A DNA stretch of 64,000 nt. Source: Roseivirga sp. 4D4. Lineage in GTDB: Bacteria > Bacteroidota > Bacteroidia > Cytophagales > Cyclobacteriaceae. This document shows, piece by piece, positions 47,243-55,640 of the stretch; position 1 is the stretch's first letter; the number at the start of each line of letters is the position of its first letter. Below the pieces are notes generated by a model, which was not told the DNA's origin, ran no database searches, and was given only the letters and a program-made list of their open reading frames with translations. The translations under genes were made by a program, and so were the position numbers. The stretch is taken from positions 1,347,001 through 1,411,000 of the forward strand of contig NZ_MDGP01000001.1 of NCBI RefSeq assembly GCF_001747095.1. Direction: 5' to 3'.

Positions 47243-48622
47243 ATGCAGGCATTATCCCAAAACGAAGACACCATTATTGCACTGGCCACACCTCAAGGTG
47301 TTGGTGCCATAGGTGTGATTAGACTTAGTGGAAATGATGCGATTAAGCTTGTAAATAAGGTTTTCAAAGGGAAAGACCTTGAGCAACAAGAGAGTCATAC
47401 GATTCATTTTGGCACAATAAGGGATGGAGACAAAATTCTTGACGAAGTACTGATATCCCTCTTTATTGCCCCAAAATCCTTTACCAAGGAGAACGTAGTT
47501 GAGATCTCCTGCCACGGATCAAACTTCATTATCCGTCAAATTATCCAGCTTTTTATTCGTAAGGGCGCTCGGCCTGCCAAACCAGGTGAGTTCACCAAAC
47601 GAGCCTTTATGAATGGGCAATTTGACCTAGCCCAAGCCGAAGCTGTTGCCGACCTCATCAATGCCGACTCAGAAGCGGCACACCATGCGGCTCTGAATCA
47701 AATGCGTGGCGGTTTTTCAGGGGAAATCAAGCATCTCAGAGAAGAGTTAATCCATTTTGCTTCTATGATCGAATTAGAACTCGATTTTGGCGAAGAAGAT
47801 GTGGAGTTTGCCAGTCGCGATGATCTAAAGAAGCTCGTTAATCGCCTGCAGGAAGTCATCAATGCCCTGATCCACTCCTTTGACTTAGGTAATGTTATTA
47901 AGAACGGTGTACCGACCGTTATTGCTGGTAAACCCAATGCAGGGAAATCTACCCTACTCAATGCCCTACTCAACGAAGACAAGGCCATTGTCTCAGATAT
48001 TGCCGGAACCACAAGAGACTTTATTGAGGACGAAATCATCATTGGAGGCGTAGCTTTTCGCTTTATCGATACCGCAGGGCTACGGGAAACGACCGATACC
48101 ATTGAAGCTATCGGGGTGGAACGCACTCAGGCTAAGATGAAGCAAGCCTCGTTGATCATCTACCTTTTCGACCTATCCGATCTCGATATCGTGGAAATGA
48201 ACAAGGAGATCAATCGACTAGAGAATACAGGGGTGCCTTTCCTAAAGCTGGGGAACAAAATCGACAAGGTGGATCAATCAGTTATCGAAGACTTACAAAA
48301 GCAACACCCTGATATGCTATTCCTCTCCGCCAAAGAGCCAGAGCAAGTGGAGAAACTGAAAGAAAGAATCCTCGAACTTGTCAACTTAGACAAATTCAAG
48401 CGTGGCGACACAGTAGTCACCAATGTCCGTCACTACGACTCCCTACTGCAAACCCAAAACTCCCTACAAGATGTAATCAACGGGATTGATGGCTCTGTCA
48501 CTAATGACTTTGTGGCTATGGACATCAGGCGCGCCCTCCACTACCTTGGTGAGATCACAGGTGAGATCACCTCTGATGATTTGCTAGCCAATATCTTTAG
48601 TAAGTTCTGTATTGGGAAATGA
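47243..48622 (+). CDS. mnmE: tRNA U34 modification GTPase MnmE
   Basis: The 459-residue protein has the N-terminal tetrahydrofolate-binding domain (ALATPQGVGAIGVIRLSG), helical domain and inserted G domain with GKPNAGKST (229-237), DTAGL (276-280) and NKID. It ends FCIGK, whose Cys is conserved in the family. With MnmG it makes the 5-carboxymethylaminomethyl group on wobble uridine of several tRNAs. The last 18 bases are a known attachment site for integrative elements in other bacteria, and decayed copies follow downstream. Confidence 0.97.
   Translation: MQALSQNEDTIIALATPQGVGAIGVIRLSGNDAIKLVNKVFKGKDLEQQESHTIHFGTIRDGDKILDEVLISLFIAPKSFTKENVVEISCHGSNFIIRQIIQLFIRKGARPAKPGEFTKRAFMNGQFDLAQAEAVADLINADSEAAHHAALNQMRGGFSGEIKHLREELIHFASMIELELDFGEEDVEFASRDDLKKLVNRLQEVINALIHSFDLGNVIKNGVPTVIAGKPNAGKSTLLNALLNEDKAIVSDIAGTTRDFIEDEIIIGGVAFRFIDTAGLRETTDTIEAIGVERTQAKMKQASLIIYLFDLSDLDIVEMNKEINRLENTGVPFLKLGNKIDKVDQSVIEDLQKQHPDMLFLSAKEPEQVEKLKERILELVNLDKFKRGDTVVTNVRHYDSLLQTQNSLQDVINGIDGSVTNDFVAMDIRRALHYLGEITGEITSDDLLANIFSKFCIGK
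48605..48622 (+). other. Putative attachment site at the mnmE 3' end
   Basis: TTCTGTATTGGGAAATGA encodes FCIGK plus stop. Related 18-mers occur in the same orientation at 49172-49189 (15/18 identical), 50214-50231 (14/18) and 50250-50267 (15/18). The corresponding end of trmE/thdF is the attB of Salmonella genomic island 1. No integrase gene is present here. Confidence 0.6.
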
Positions 48623-48624
48623 TA

Positions 48625-49098
48625 CTACTTATCACCCAATTGTCGAGCAATTTTGTTGTAATAGTCTAAAGTTAGTTTCTCAGTCCAAACGGTGGGTGAA
48701 CTTCCATAAATAGCTATATAAGAGACCATACTATTTGCTGATGAAGTGTGCCAATGTTCTACATCCTTATCACATTTTATCACATCACCCTTTTTGATTT
48801 TAATAGCCTCTTTACCCTTCTCTTGATAGTAACCAGTACCTTCTGTAACAATCAACACTTGAGGTGTAGAGTGTTTATGCCAATCTAATGTCGCATTCGC
48901 AGCAAATTTGGCTTGAGTGATGTTATACGTAAAGTCTTCATCAGCTTGAGTCAAAAAGTTCAACCAGGCATCACCTATATGATGTGTATTTGGTGCTTTC
49001 ATTCCCTCATTCAAATATGAATTGACTGAATAAGTTGAATCCTGTGCTGCTACATTAAGAGAGGTAGCTAATAAAATCGTCATTAAGAAGTTTCTCAT
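48625..49098 (-). CDS. Secreted cupin-domain protein
   Basis: The protein is 157 residues long from the ATG at 49098 (a TTG at 49128 would add ten unlikely residues). A signal peptide (FLMTILLATSLNVAAQD) precedes a single cupin with LDWHKHSTPQVLIVTEGTGYYQEKG and GDVIKCDKDVEHWHTSSA. The HxH-x-E-type and late His residues are likely metal ligands. Its stop lies only 2 bp from the mnmE stop on the opposite strand, exactly where an inserted element would begin. Confidence 0.85.
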   Translation of the reverse strand: MRNFLMTILLATSLNVAAQDSTYSVNSYLNEGMKAPNTHHIGDAWLNFLTQADEDFTYNITQAKFAANATLDWHKHSTPQVLIVTEGTGYYQEKGKEAIKIKKGDVIKCDKDVEHWHTSSANSMVSYIAIYGSSPTVWTEKLTLDYYNKIARQLGDK

Positions 49099-49148
49099 AC
49101 CGTTTAATTTGAACCACAATTTAATCAAACTGTAAGATTCAAAATCAC

Positions 49149-49189
49149 CTACTCAACAACATCTTTTGCTGTTCTGTATTGGAAAGTAA
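49149..49189 (+). pseudogene. Relic of an mnmE 3' end (copy 2)
   Basis: The bases read L-L-N-N-I-F, then a 5-nt stretch where mnmE has six (one base lost), then F-C-I-G-K and TAA. mnmE has L-L-A-N-I-F-S-K-F-C-I-G-K. Codon choices differ (GGA AAG TAA versus GGG AAA TGA), so it is a diverged homologue and not a recent copy. It sits between the cupin and hydrolase genes. Confidence 0.7.
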
Positions 49190-49291
49190 TCAAATGTAGA
49201 TGCTAACTCAAGTGTTGGTCTTTTTATAGAGACGCTATTCCAACAAGGCCTCCTACCGTCATAACTCATAGATTATCATTACTTTAAAGTA

Positions 49292-50113
49292 TTGAAAACC
49301 TGGAAAGCACGATATTCTTGCCTTGTATTGCTAGCTGTGGCGCTTACACTGACGACTTCCAGCTGTGACAATAATGAGTCTGTTGACGACACACCAGCCG
49401 AGGTGGTGATCACAGAGCGGTGGTTCGATCTTGGTGACTTTAGACTCAACGGCAGAGTCGGTGGAGAAAAAGGTTTTACCATTATCTATGAATCCGGTTT
49501 AGGACATGATGCTACTTCCTGGACGAATGTCATGCGAGCGGTTGGTAAAGAACACAAAGTTGTATCCTACAGCAGAGGTGGCTACGGGTTATCTGAATTG
49601 GGGCCAGAACCTCGAGACTTATTACGATTATCTGATGAATTAAGAGATCTGAAGCAAATAGTATCACCCAACGAAAAGGTAATTCTTGTGGGGCATTCAT
49701 GGGGAGGTGCCATCATAAGGGCTTATGCCATCCGATTTCCGGAAGATGTTCACGGTCTTGTTTTTGTAGATCCCAGTCATGAAAATCAACTGATTTTGAC
49801 TCAACCTGAGGAAGATGACATTGCGCAAGGTTATGCCAGACTCATTGGAGCTATGAAGGAGGCAGAACAATTAATAGAAGGTGTTGAATACATGACCACG
49901 CTTCCCAATCTACCAGATATTCCGGTTAATGTCCTTACCAATACTGACTTCGCTAATCCATCGGAATGGATTGAACATCACCAATCCCTAGGTACAGGAC
50001 TTAGTCAAAATAACTTCAAACAAACCCTAGTAACCTCAGGGCACAACATTCATTGGAATCAACCCCAAGTGGTCATTTGGGCCATTACTGATTTGATTGC
50101 GCGTATAAAGTGA
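49292..50113 (+). CDS. Alpha/beta-hydrolase lipoprotein
   Basis: The 273-residue lipoprotein has the lipobox TLTTSSCDN. The fold motifs are IYESGLGHDATSW, the strand VVSYSRGGYGLSE, the nucleophile elbow GHSWGG, the Asp in VLTNTDF and the His in SGHNIHW. It probably cleaves an ester or amide in the periplasm. The only start ahead of the signal is a TTG at 49292. It lies between two mnmE-tail relics, so it may have arrived with the insertion. Confidence 0.85.
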   Translation: MKTWKARYSCLVLLAVALTLTTSSCDNNESVDDTPAEVVITERWFDLGDFRLNGRVGGEKGFTIIYESGLGHDATSWTNVMRAVGKEHKVVSYSRGGYGLSELGPEPRDLLRLSDELRDLKQIVSPNEKVILVGHSWGGAIIRAYAIRFPEDVHGLVFVDPSHENQLILTQPEEDDIAQGYARLIGAMKEAEQLIEGVEYMTTLPNLPDIPVNVLTNTDFANPSEWIEHHQSLGTGLSQNNFKQTLVTSGHNIHWNQPQVVIWAITDLIARIK

Positions 50114-50118
50114 AACTA

Positions 50119-50231
50119 AGGATCGTTAACTATCTGGATGAGATTACGGAAGAAGTCATCTCGGATAATTTGCTAGCGAACATGTCTGCAAAGAAGCAGA
50201 TATCTTCTCAAAGATCTGCATCGGCAAATGA
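50119..50231 (+). pseudogene. Relic of an mnmE 3' end (copy 3)
   Basis: The translation matches the last 26 residues of mnmE at 20 positions: Y-L-x-E-I-T ... S-D-x-L-L-A-N, then I-F-S-K-x-C-I-G-K and TGA. A 20-nt insertion (50182-50201) that contains its own small inverted repeat (TCTGC...GCAGA) breaks the frame after the Asn codon. About 30 percent of the aligned bases differ from the local mnmE, so it came from a different mnmE lineage. Confidence 0.85.
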
Positions 50232-50249
50232 AACTGCATAGCAGTGTAA

Positions 50250-50267
50250 TTTGGTATTGGGAAATAA
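50250..50267 (+). pseudogene. Relic of the mnmE terminal 18-mer (copy 4)
   Basis: TTTGGTATTGGGAAATAA matches the mnmE end at 15 of 18 bases and reads F-G-I-G-K plus stop. Similarity fades upstream. It lies 18 bp after the stop of copy 3. Confidence 0.55.
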
Positions 50268-50331
50268 CATGAGCAAAACCCTTAGCATTAGTTTTAGGTA
50301 AATACTAATTGAGTCCTCTTTTAAGAATCAT

Positions 50332-50880
50332 ATGTCTACAATTCTTCATGCCAATCGAATAATCCTTCGTCCACAAAGACTTACTGATCTTGACAGTTTG
50401 CATAAGATTCTCTCAAACCAAAGGGTAATGAAGTATTACCCAAAAACATACACAAGAGAAGACAGTGAGAATTGGATCCTAAGGAACATTGAAAGCTATG
50501 AAAAGCACTGCTATGGACTGTGGGCTGTAGAAAAAGACGGAGCCTTTATTGGTCAGTGTGGAATATCTAATCAAAAAATTAATGACAGGACAGTTCAAGA
50601 ATTAGGTTTTCATATCGATGAACTGTATTGGAGAAAGGGCTTTGCCTTTGAGGCCTCACAGAGCTGTATAAAATATGGTTTTAACACTTTGGAATTACAG
50701 AACATTTATATCATAACCTCTATTGATAACGTACCCGCACAACAACTAGCAAGAAAACTAGGAATGATATCTGACGGAAAACTTATTAAAAGCTTTTGTA
50801 ATAACTTGAAAGTTGAACACCTAATATTTAAGCTTTCAAAAGAAATGTTCAAAGAGTCATCAAGTCCAGCTAAGCCATAG
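50332..50880 (+). CDS. GNAT acetyltransferase (RimJ/RimL-like)
   Basis: The 182-residue protein has RIILRPQRLTDLDSLHKIL at the start, ELGFHIDELYWRKGFAFEA for the acetyl-CoA-binding turn, and NIYIITSIDNVPAQQLARKLGM near the end, all typical of RimJ/RimL-type GNATs. It transfers acetyl groups to protein N-termini or small amines; the target is not predictable. It is the first intact gene after the mnmE relics. Confidence 0.9.
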   Translation: MSTILHANRIILRPQRLTDLDSLHKILSNQRVMKYYPKTYTREDSENWILRNIESYEKHCYGLWAVEKDGAFIGQCGISNQKINDRTVQELGFHIDELYWRKGFAFEASQSCIKYGFNTLELQNIYIITSIDNVPAQQLARKLGMISDGKLIKSFCNNLKVEHLIFKLSKEMFKESSSPAKP

Positions 50881-50901
50881 ATAAAAAAGCACTCCCTTAT
50901 T

Positions 50902-50927
50902 AGGTTACATTTGTGAATATGAAACCT
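50902..50927. promoter_or_regulatory. Palindrome AGGTTACA-N10-TGAAACCT (box 1)
   Basis: One base (A for T in the left arm) differs from the perfect repeats at 53281 and 56404; spacing is identical. It lies 30 bp before the start of the SnoaL-like gene and 21 bp after the GNAT stop. No T-run follows. Confidence 0.6.
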
Positions 50928-50957
50928 TCATGCCTTGAATTTATCATAAGCTAGAGC

Positions 50958-51416
50958 ATGAAACATATAACTACATTTTTATTCCTACTCCCTACATTGT
51001 TATGTCAAGCACAGTCAGCAAAGGAAGACAATATTAGACTTTACTTCGATGCCTATCATTCAGGTGACATTAAGACGTTGGGTGATCTTCTATCTGAAAA
51101 TGTCTTTTTTAAAGATTTGACCTCAACGATTGTCGGGCAGGAACTAATATTAGAAGGAAAAAAAGCTACTACAAATACACTTCGAAGCCTTTTCTCTGGA
51201 GTATCAAACCTTCAGTTTAAATCGGAGTTCAGTTTTATTTCTGCTCAATTTGGTGTATCAGCAGGTATTATATCCTACAATAGCTCTGATGACAATGGAC
51301 AGCGTAAAGTCAGCTATAAAGTATTATCAATTATAGAATTGGATGAAAATAATAAGATCAAGAAACATATTGAATATGCCGATTATGAATCTGCGCTCAA
51401 ACAGTTAAGAGAGTAA
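50958..51416 (+). CDS. Exported SnoaL/DUF4440-like protein
   Basis: The 152-residue product has a signal peptide (FLFLLPTLLCQAQS), then an NTF2-like cone: IRLYFDAYHSGDIKTLGDLLSENVFFKD, then strands, ending KKHIEYADYESALKQL. Such proteins are small isomerases or ligand binders; the function here is unknown. Box 1 of the shared palindrome lies 30 bp upstream of its start. Confidence 0.8.
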   Translation: MKHITTFLFLLPTLLCQAQSAKEDNIRLYFDAYHSGDIKTLGDLLSENVFFKDLTSTIVGQELILEGKKATTNTLRSLFSGVSNLQFKSEFSFISAQFGVSAGIISYNSSDDNGQRKVSYKVLSIIELDENNKIKKHIEYADYESALKQLRE

Positions 51417-51517
51417 AATGTCTCAGAAGAACGATTCCACCGCGATTTAACACCTGGTCCATACTCCTCAAGTCAGAATTATCTCTAACTATCAACTCCC
51501 TAAAGAATTCTTTGAAA

Positions 51518-51883
51518 CTACACCCTTTGACCAAGTCGATCTTCAAATCTCATAATGATGATGGTCACTGATAGGAAAAGGAATACAAGAGGTTCCGCCA
51601 ACCCTGCGCTGTGATTAATGAGCAATGTATAAGTTGCTCCTAACAGAATACCGCTCAGAAGGACGCCTCCATAAAAGGCCGCCTTAGGAATAAAAAGTAA
51701 GAGCCCACCTAGCACTTCCAATACACCCAAAATCCTGAGAAATGTCTCGCTATAGCCCCAGTCAGCAAAGAAACTTACCATGCCCGGACTTGGTGAAACC
51801 TTTTGAATCCCTTTTAAAATAAGGTATACAGCAACTACTATACTGATACTCCAAACTGCTATTCCCTTTTCTTTCGTCTTCAT
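51518..51883 (-). CDS. DoxX-family membrane protein
   Basis: The 121-residue protein has four membrane helices. LILKGIQKVSPSPGMVSFFADWGYSETFLRILGVLEVLGGLLLFIP is DoxX-like. Family members are linked to redox or sulfur homeostasis, but no clear activity is known. It is divergent from the membrane AraC regulator; the 296-bp gap holds an AGGTTTCA half-site 64 bp before its start. Confidence 0.83.
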   Translation of the reverse strand: MKTKEKGIAVWSISIVVAVYLILKGIQKVSPSPGMVSFFADWGYSETFLRILGVLEVLGGLLLFIPKAAFYGGVLLSGILLGATYTLLINHSAGLAEPLVFLFLSVTIIIMRFEDRLGQRV

Positions 51884-52179
51884 GAGGTTGAGTTTTACTC
51901 TGGTTGGACGAACTCGACCTTCTTTGGTTCTAATTTTCTACTCACAAGGTTTCAGACTGCAATTTTTGATACAGATAGCAATGGATATCTCGCAAAAGAG
52001 AAGCCATGGATGATTTTTTTTTAAACCAGGCAACACTGATTTAAGTATACCTTGCTTATATATAGAAAAGGAAACCCTCCTCATCTTCACTGGTCTTTCT
52101 GGTATTTATTATGGATACTTGAAAAATCATTTTTTTTCGAAGTTTGAGATTAAGAACATTGTAATCGTAAACATATAGT
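51884..52179. promoter_or_regulatory. Divergent intergenic region with an AGGTTTCA half-site
   Basis: No gene was seen. AGGTTTCA at 51947-51954 equals the left arm of the shared palindrome; the right arm is degenerate (TGATACAG, 12 nt away). The rest is AT-rich, with long T runs at about 52014 and 52130. Promoters for both the DoxX and AraC genes must lie here. Confidence 0.4.
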
Positions 52180-53262
52180 TTGGACTGGTTAACACTCATA
52201 GTATTTTTTGGTGTATTGCAGGCAGCCTTCTTAGGTACCTTACTCTTATTTAAGTCTAATAAGAGGCACGCACCAATATTTCTAGCGCTGCTACTCTTCA
52301 TAGAAGCAATTGGTTTGAATGAACAGTCGCTTTACTACAGTGGACTAATTTATAATTATCCCCAGATCCTAGGGGTTTCATATCCCCTGTCCGTATTGAG
52401 ACCTCTTTTAATCTTTGGGTTTGCTCAAGCCTATTTTTCTGGACTGCCGTCCCTCAAGAAGTCTCACCTTCTTCATTTACTACCTTTTGCTATTTACCTG
52501 CTTTTGTTTGCGCCACTTATCTTTTCAAGCAATGCAGAGAAAATCACTTATTTAAATGACATCAAGGGTGGTGTCTGGTCTGATACAACACAAGGCATTC
52601 TTTTCTTCCTTTTTAATAATCTTATTTATCTCTGCTACTACATAAAGGCCTGGAAGCTTCTAAAGAAACTGACTCCCAATATCAAACTAGATAAGAGCTC
52701 ACAGTCGAAATGGGTAGCCTACTTAATCAGTTTTTTCTTAGCGTTCTATCTTTTCAAACTGTTGCTCTACATACTGAATGGATTTCATCTACTCTCCTCA
52801 GTAAGCTTCGGAACCATTGTAATGCTTGTATCCAGTTTCACAGTCCAATTGATCGCATGGTTCCTACTTGCTAATGCCAAGTGGCCTTCGTTCAATCCGG
52901 TCGTCCCTGCAGATTCGGAGGAAATCGAGCGTCTCATTACAGCTTTGGAAACAGAAAAGGCTTTCTTGGACGATGAGATTACCATTAAGAAACTGGCCCT
53001 TTTGAGTAAAATCAAGCAAGACCGACTTACCGAACTAATACGCCTTCATTATAAAGACACCTTCAAGGAGACCATCAACAAATTGAGAATAAAAGAGGCA
53101 AAGTCTCTAATTCAAAATGAGTCGAAAGACAAATCCATTTACCTATTGGGTATAGCATTAGACTCTGGCTTCAACAACAAAGTGACTTTCTATCGTGCCT
53201 TTAAAAAGCATGAAGGTGTCTCTCCTTCAGAATATGTTAAAGGTTTAAAGGCCTCTAGCTAG
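52180..53262 (+). CDS. Membrane-embedded AraC-family regulator
   Basis: The 360-residue protein starts at a TTG (no ATG or GTG in position). About seven hydrophobic segments cover residues 1-230. A C-terminal AraC helix-turn-helix (about 255-357) has LLSKIKQDRLTELIRLHYKDTFKETINKLRIKEAKSLIQ and GIALDSGFNNKVTFYRAFKKHEGVSPSEYVK. Such proteins are common in Bacteroidota and should sense in the membrane. A palindrome lies 18 bp after its stop, and related boxes lie upstream of neighbouring genes, so it is the best candidate local regulator. Confidence 0.87.
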   Translation: MDWLTLIVFFGVLQAAFLGTLLLFKSNKRHAPIFLALLLFIEAIGLNEQSLYYSGLIYNYPQILGVSYPLSVLRPLLIFGFAQAYFSGLPSLKKSHLLHLLPFAIYLLLFAPLIFSSNAEKITYLNDIKGGVWSDTTQGILFFLFNNLIYLCYYIKAWKLLKKLTPNIKLDKSSQSKWVAYLISFFLAFYLFKLLLYILNGFHLLSSVSFGTIVMLVSSFTVQLIAWFLLANAKWPSFNPVVPADSEEIERLITALETEKAFLDDEITIKKLALLSKIKQDRLTELIRLHYKDTFKETINKLRIKEAKSLIQNESKDKSIYLLGIALDSGFNNKVTFYRAFKKHEGVSPSEYVKGLKASS

Positions 53263-53280
53263 ATTTTCTTACCCTTAAAA

Positions 53281-53306
53281 AGGTTTCACCAACTCCTGTG
53301 AAACCT
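53281..53306. promoter_or_regulatory. Palindrome AGGTTTCA-N10-TGAAACCT (box 2)
   Basis: The repeat is perfect over 8 bp here and over 11 bp when extended (AAAGGTTTCAC/GTGAAACCTTT, 53279-53308). It lies 18 bp after the AraC stop and 39 bp before the ATG of the hydrolase/DUF2911 gene. It could fold as an RNA hairpin but lacks a T-run. Confidence 0.65.
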
Positions 53307-53345
53307 TTGTGAAGCAATTCCACAGTACCATTGAAGAAAAAAACA

Positions 53346-55586
53346 ATGGTCAAAAAACTCTTTTTACTACTAATCCTCTTTTTTTCAATCAACGCTACGT
53401 ATGCTCAAGAGGCTAAGCCAGTCAAGGAAAGACTCGAAAATCTCATCAGCTATTCATCCATTTCAATTTTGCCAGATACACTAAAAAATTGGATCGAATG
53501 GGTAGAAACTGGAGAATCAGGAGAGGAGGAAATTCCAAAACGCAACAAGGCATGGGAAAACTTTCTTACCAGCTATTATAGACACCTTGGTACTATGGAC
53601 AGCCCTAGTATGAGCGAGGCAACCCTTCGAGGACTCTCTCAATACTTGACCTTTCCATTTCTCAAAGGTAGAATCCTTGATTTTAAAAGTATAGGGAAGT
53701 CCGATATCTCATCTACAGATGTATTATCCACCTTTGGTAATGGTTCCAAGCATTTGCTCCTCATTCCGGAACTCGGTTTCGATAAATCATTGTTTGATGA
53801 TTTCAGACAGCTTTATAAGAGCGGTTTTACATTCCATGAAGTCTCATTCCCTAGCGGAAACAACACTTTGAAGTACCCAAGCAGGTCTGAATATTCAAAA
53901 GCCGTTTGGCTCTCTTCGATAGAATCTTTGATTCTCGATTACCTCAACAAGCTTGGAAATAAAGAACTCACAGTTGTAGCCATTGGTTCTGGTACGCAAC
54001 TCGCCATAAAAGTCGCTAGCAAGAGCAACAAGGTTAAAGGCATAGTAAGCATCAATGGCAGATATCAATCCAGCCTTATTGACCCATTGACAGGAAAAGA
54101 TGCGACTGCAGCTCGCAGGAAGGTTCTTTCCAAGACGGCCTTCCCTACTTCCATGGTCATCCAGGTAAGTCCATCCAACTTATCAAGTAGCTATGCCTTC
54201 TCTAAAGACTTGGTCAAAAATCAGCAATACTTAAATCAAATAACCCCAGACAATGTCAACACAATTTTTCGCTATAGTCGAGAGTTTGCTGCTCAAGACG
54301 TGATAGATGAAATCCGTCAAATTGACATCCCCATCCTGAACATTGTACCTGTTCACAACGATCAGTCTTCTAAGGCTAGTGACCTCGCAACCTTGCGTTC
54401 TTGGCAAGAGCTAAATTCCAACCATCCCGATTTACCCATTTCAATTGTTAGAGTTTGGGAGAGTCAGGACTTGGTGTTTACAGATCAACCCCAATTATTT
54501 GATTACTACTTTTCCCAATTTATAAACCAGCCTAGAAAGCCAATATCACAGATTCCCTCTGAGAACAAAGTCAATGTTGAACCTGCCAGTCCCTTTGCTT
54601 CCATAAGTCAGACCATTGAGACTACACTGATAAGAATCGACTACCATCAGCCAGCAGTCAATGGCCGAAAGGTATTTGGCGAGCTTGTTCCCTTTGGCCA
54701 AATATGGAGAGCAGGAGCCAATAATGCCACAACCATAGAGGTGACAAATGATGTAGTGCTCAACGAGAAATTCAAACTTGAAAAAGGTCGGTACAGCGTT
54801 TTCCTAATTCCTAAAAAAGGCACATGGGAAGTTGTATTCAATCATATTGCCGATCAATGGGGGGCATTTAATTACAAAAAGAGTTTTGACGCTCTTCGGT
54901 TCAAGGTAACACCTGAAACTACAAAAGATATGCAAGAATACCTCTCCTATCAGATCAACAGGACTGCAATAGACAAGGTTGAAGTATCAATGCATTGGGA
55001 GAACAGTCGTATCTCATTCACCATTAATGAAAACTTCGATTTGCCCAAGGCACCGGAGGGATTTGACCATTCCATGTGGACAAAGATTCTAGATGATGAA
55101 CTGGGCGATGGAGTCAACGCCAGATTGACAGATGGCAAGTCACTGTCATACTTTCAAAAAACAGATACCCTATGGCTAAGGTATGATCTTCATGCCTATA
55201 ACAATCGGAAAGCCTTTGCACTCAATTTATTGATTGATAGTGACAACGATCAAAGTACAGGAAATGCCTGGTTTGGTCAAAACACAGAGTTCACTTTCGA
55301 CAAAGCCCTGACCTTATGGATGCAAAAGTCTAGCAATGGATTTCAAGGAATCAATGGAATTATGAATCCAGAAGACTTTACCACCGGTAACCAGAATCTC
55401 GCCTACATGAACAACCTCACTTACTACCTCTCAATGGAAGACAAATACTACATAGTCGGTGTGCCAATCAAGGACCTAGAGTTAAAAAGTAAGAAGATAC
55501 GGGTGATTGGAGCAGTCGGTGAATTTCAAACATGGAACGATGACATTGGCGATAGTCAGTCTGCACTTATTAGCATCAAGCGGTAA
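53346..55586 (+). CDS. Exported hydrolase-like/DUF2911 fusion protein
   Basis: The protein has about 746 residues from the ATG at 53346 (a TTG at 53331 is also possible). After a signal peptide, residues 130-400 resemble a degenerate alpha/beta hydrolase (LLLIPELGFDKSLFDDF, VVAIGSGTQLAIKVA); the GxSxG elbow is altered to IGSGT. Residues 430-560 are DUF2911 (SPFASISQTIETTLIRIDYH, FGELVPFGQIWRAGANNATT). The last 175 residues form a beta-rich domain resembling CBM9-like folds (LLIDSDNDQSTGNAWFGQNT). Enzymatic activity is doubtful. Box 2 of the shared palindrome lies just upstream. Confidence 0.75.
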   Translation: MVKKLFLLLILFFSINATYAQEAKPVKERLENLISYSSISILPDTLKNWIEWVETGESGEEEIPKRNKAWENFLTSYYRHLGTMDSPSMSEATLRGLSQYLTFPFLKGRILDFKSIGKSDISSTDVLSTFGNGSKHLLLIPELGFDKSLFDDFRQLYKSGFTFHEVSFPSGNNTLKYPSRSEYSKAVWLSSIESLILDYLNKLGNKELTVVAIGSGTQLAIKVASKSNKVKGIVSINGRYQSSLIDPLTGKDATAARRKVLSKTAFPTSMVIQVSPSNLSSSYAFSKDLVKNQQYLNQITPDNVNTIFRYSREFAAQDVIDEIRQIDIPILNIVPVHNDQSSKASDLATLRSWQELNSNHPDLPISIVRVWESQDLVFTDQPQLFDYYFSQFINQPRKPISQIPSENKVNVEPASPFASISQTIETTLIRIDYHQPAVNGRKVFGELVPFGQIWRAGANNATTIEVTNDVVLNEKFKLEKGRYSVFLIPKKGTWEVVFNHIADQWGAFNYKKSFDALRFKVTPETTKDMQEYLSYQINRTAIDKVEVSMHWENSRISFTINENFDLPKAPEGFDHSMWTKILDDELGDGVNARLTDGKSLSYFQKTDTLWLRYDLHAYNNRKAFALNLLIDSDNDQSTGNAWFGQNTEFTFDKALTLWMQKSSNGFQGINGIMNPEDFTTGNQNLAYMNNLTYYLSMEDKYYIVGVPIKDLELKSKKIRVIGAVGEFQTWNDDIGDSQSALISIKR

Positions 55587-55640
55587 ACACAATTTCGAAG
55601 CCTAAGACATTTCATTATTAATTCTATCAGTCCTATTTGT

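Noticed and set aside
48623..50267. A complete integrative element at mnmE
   Set aside because: Only two cargo genes and no integrase, excisionase, replication or transfer gene is present; reported as scars only.
50626..50640. CTGTATTGGAGAAAG, similar to the mnmE terminal 18-mer
   Set aside because: It lies inside the GNAT gene and encodes the family-conserved LYWRKG motif, so the resemblance is chance.
53279..53308. Intrinsic terminator for the AraC gene
   Set aside because: The stem is strong, but no run of T follows and the same arms recur at two other promoters, so an operator or repeat is at least as likely.
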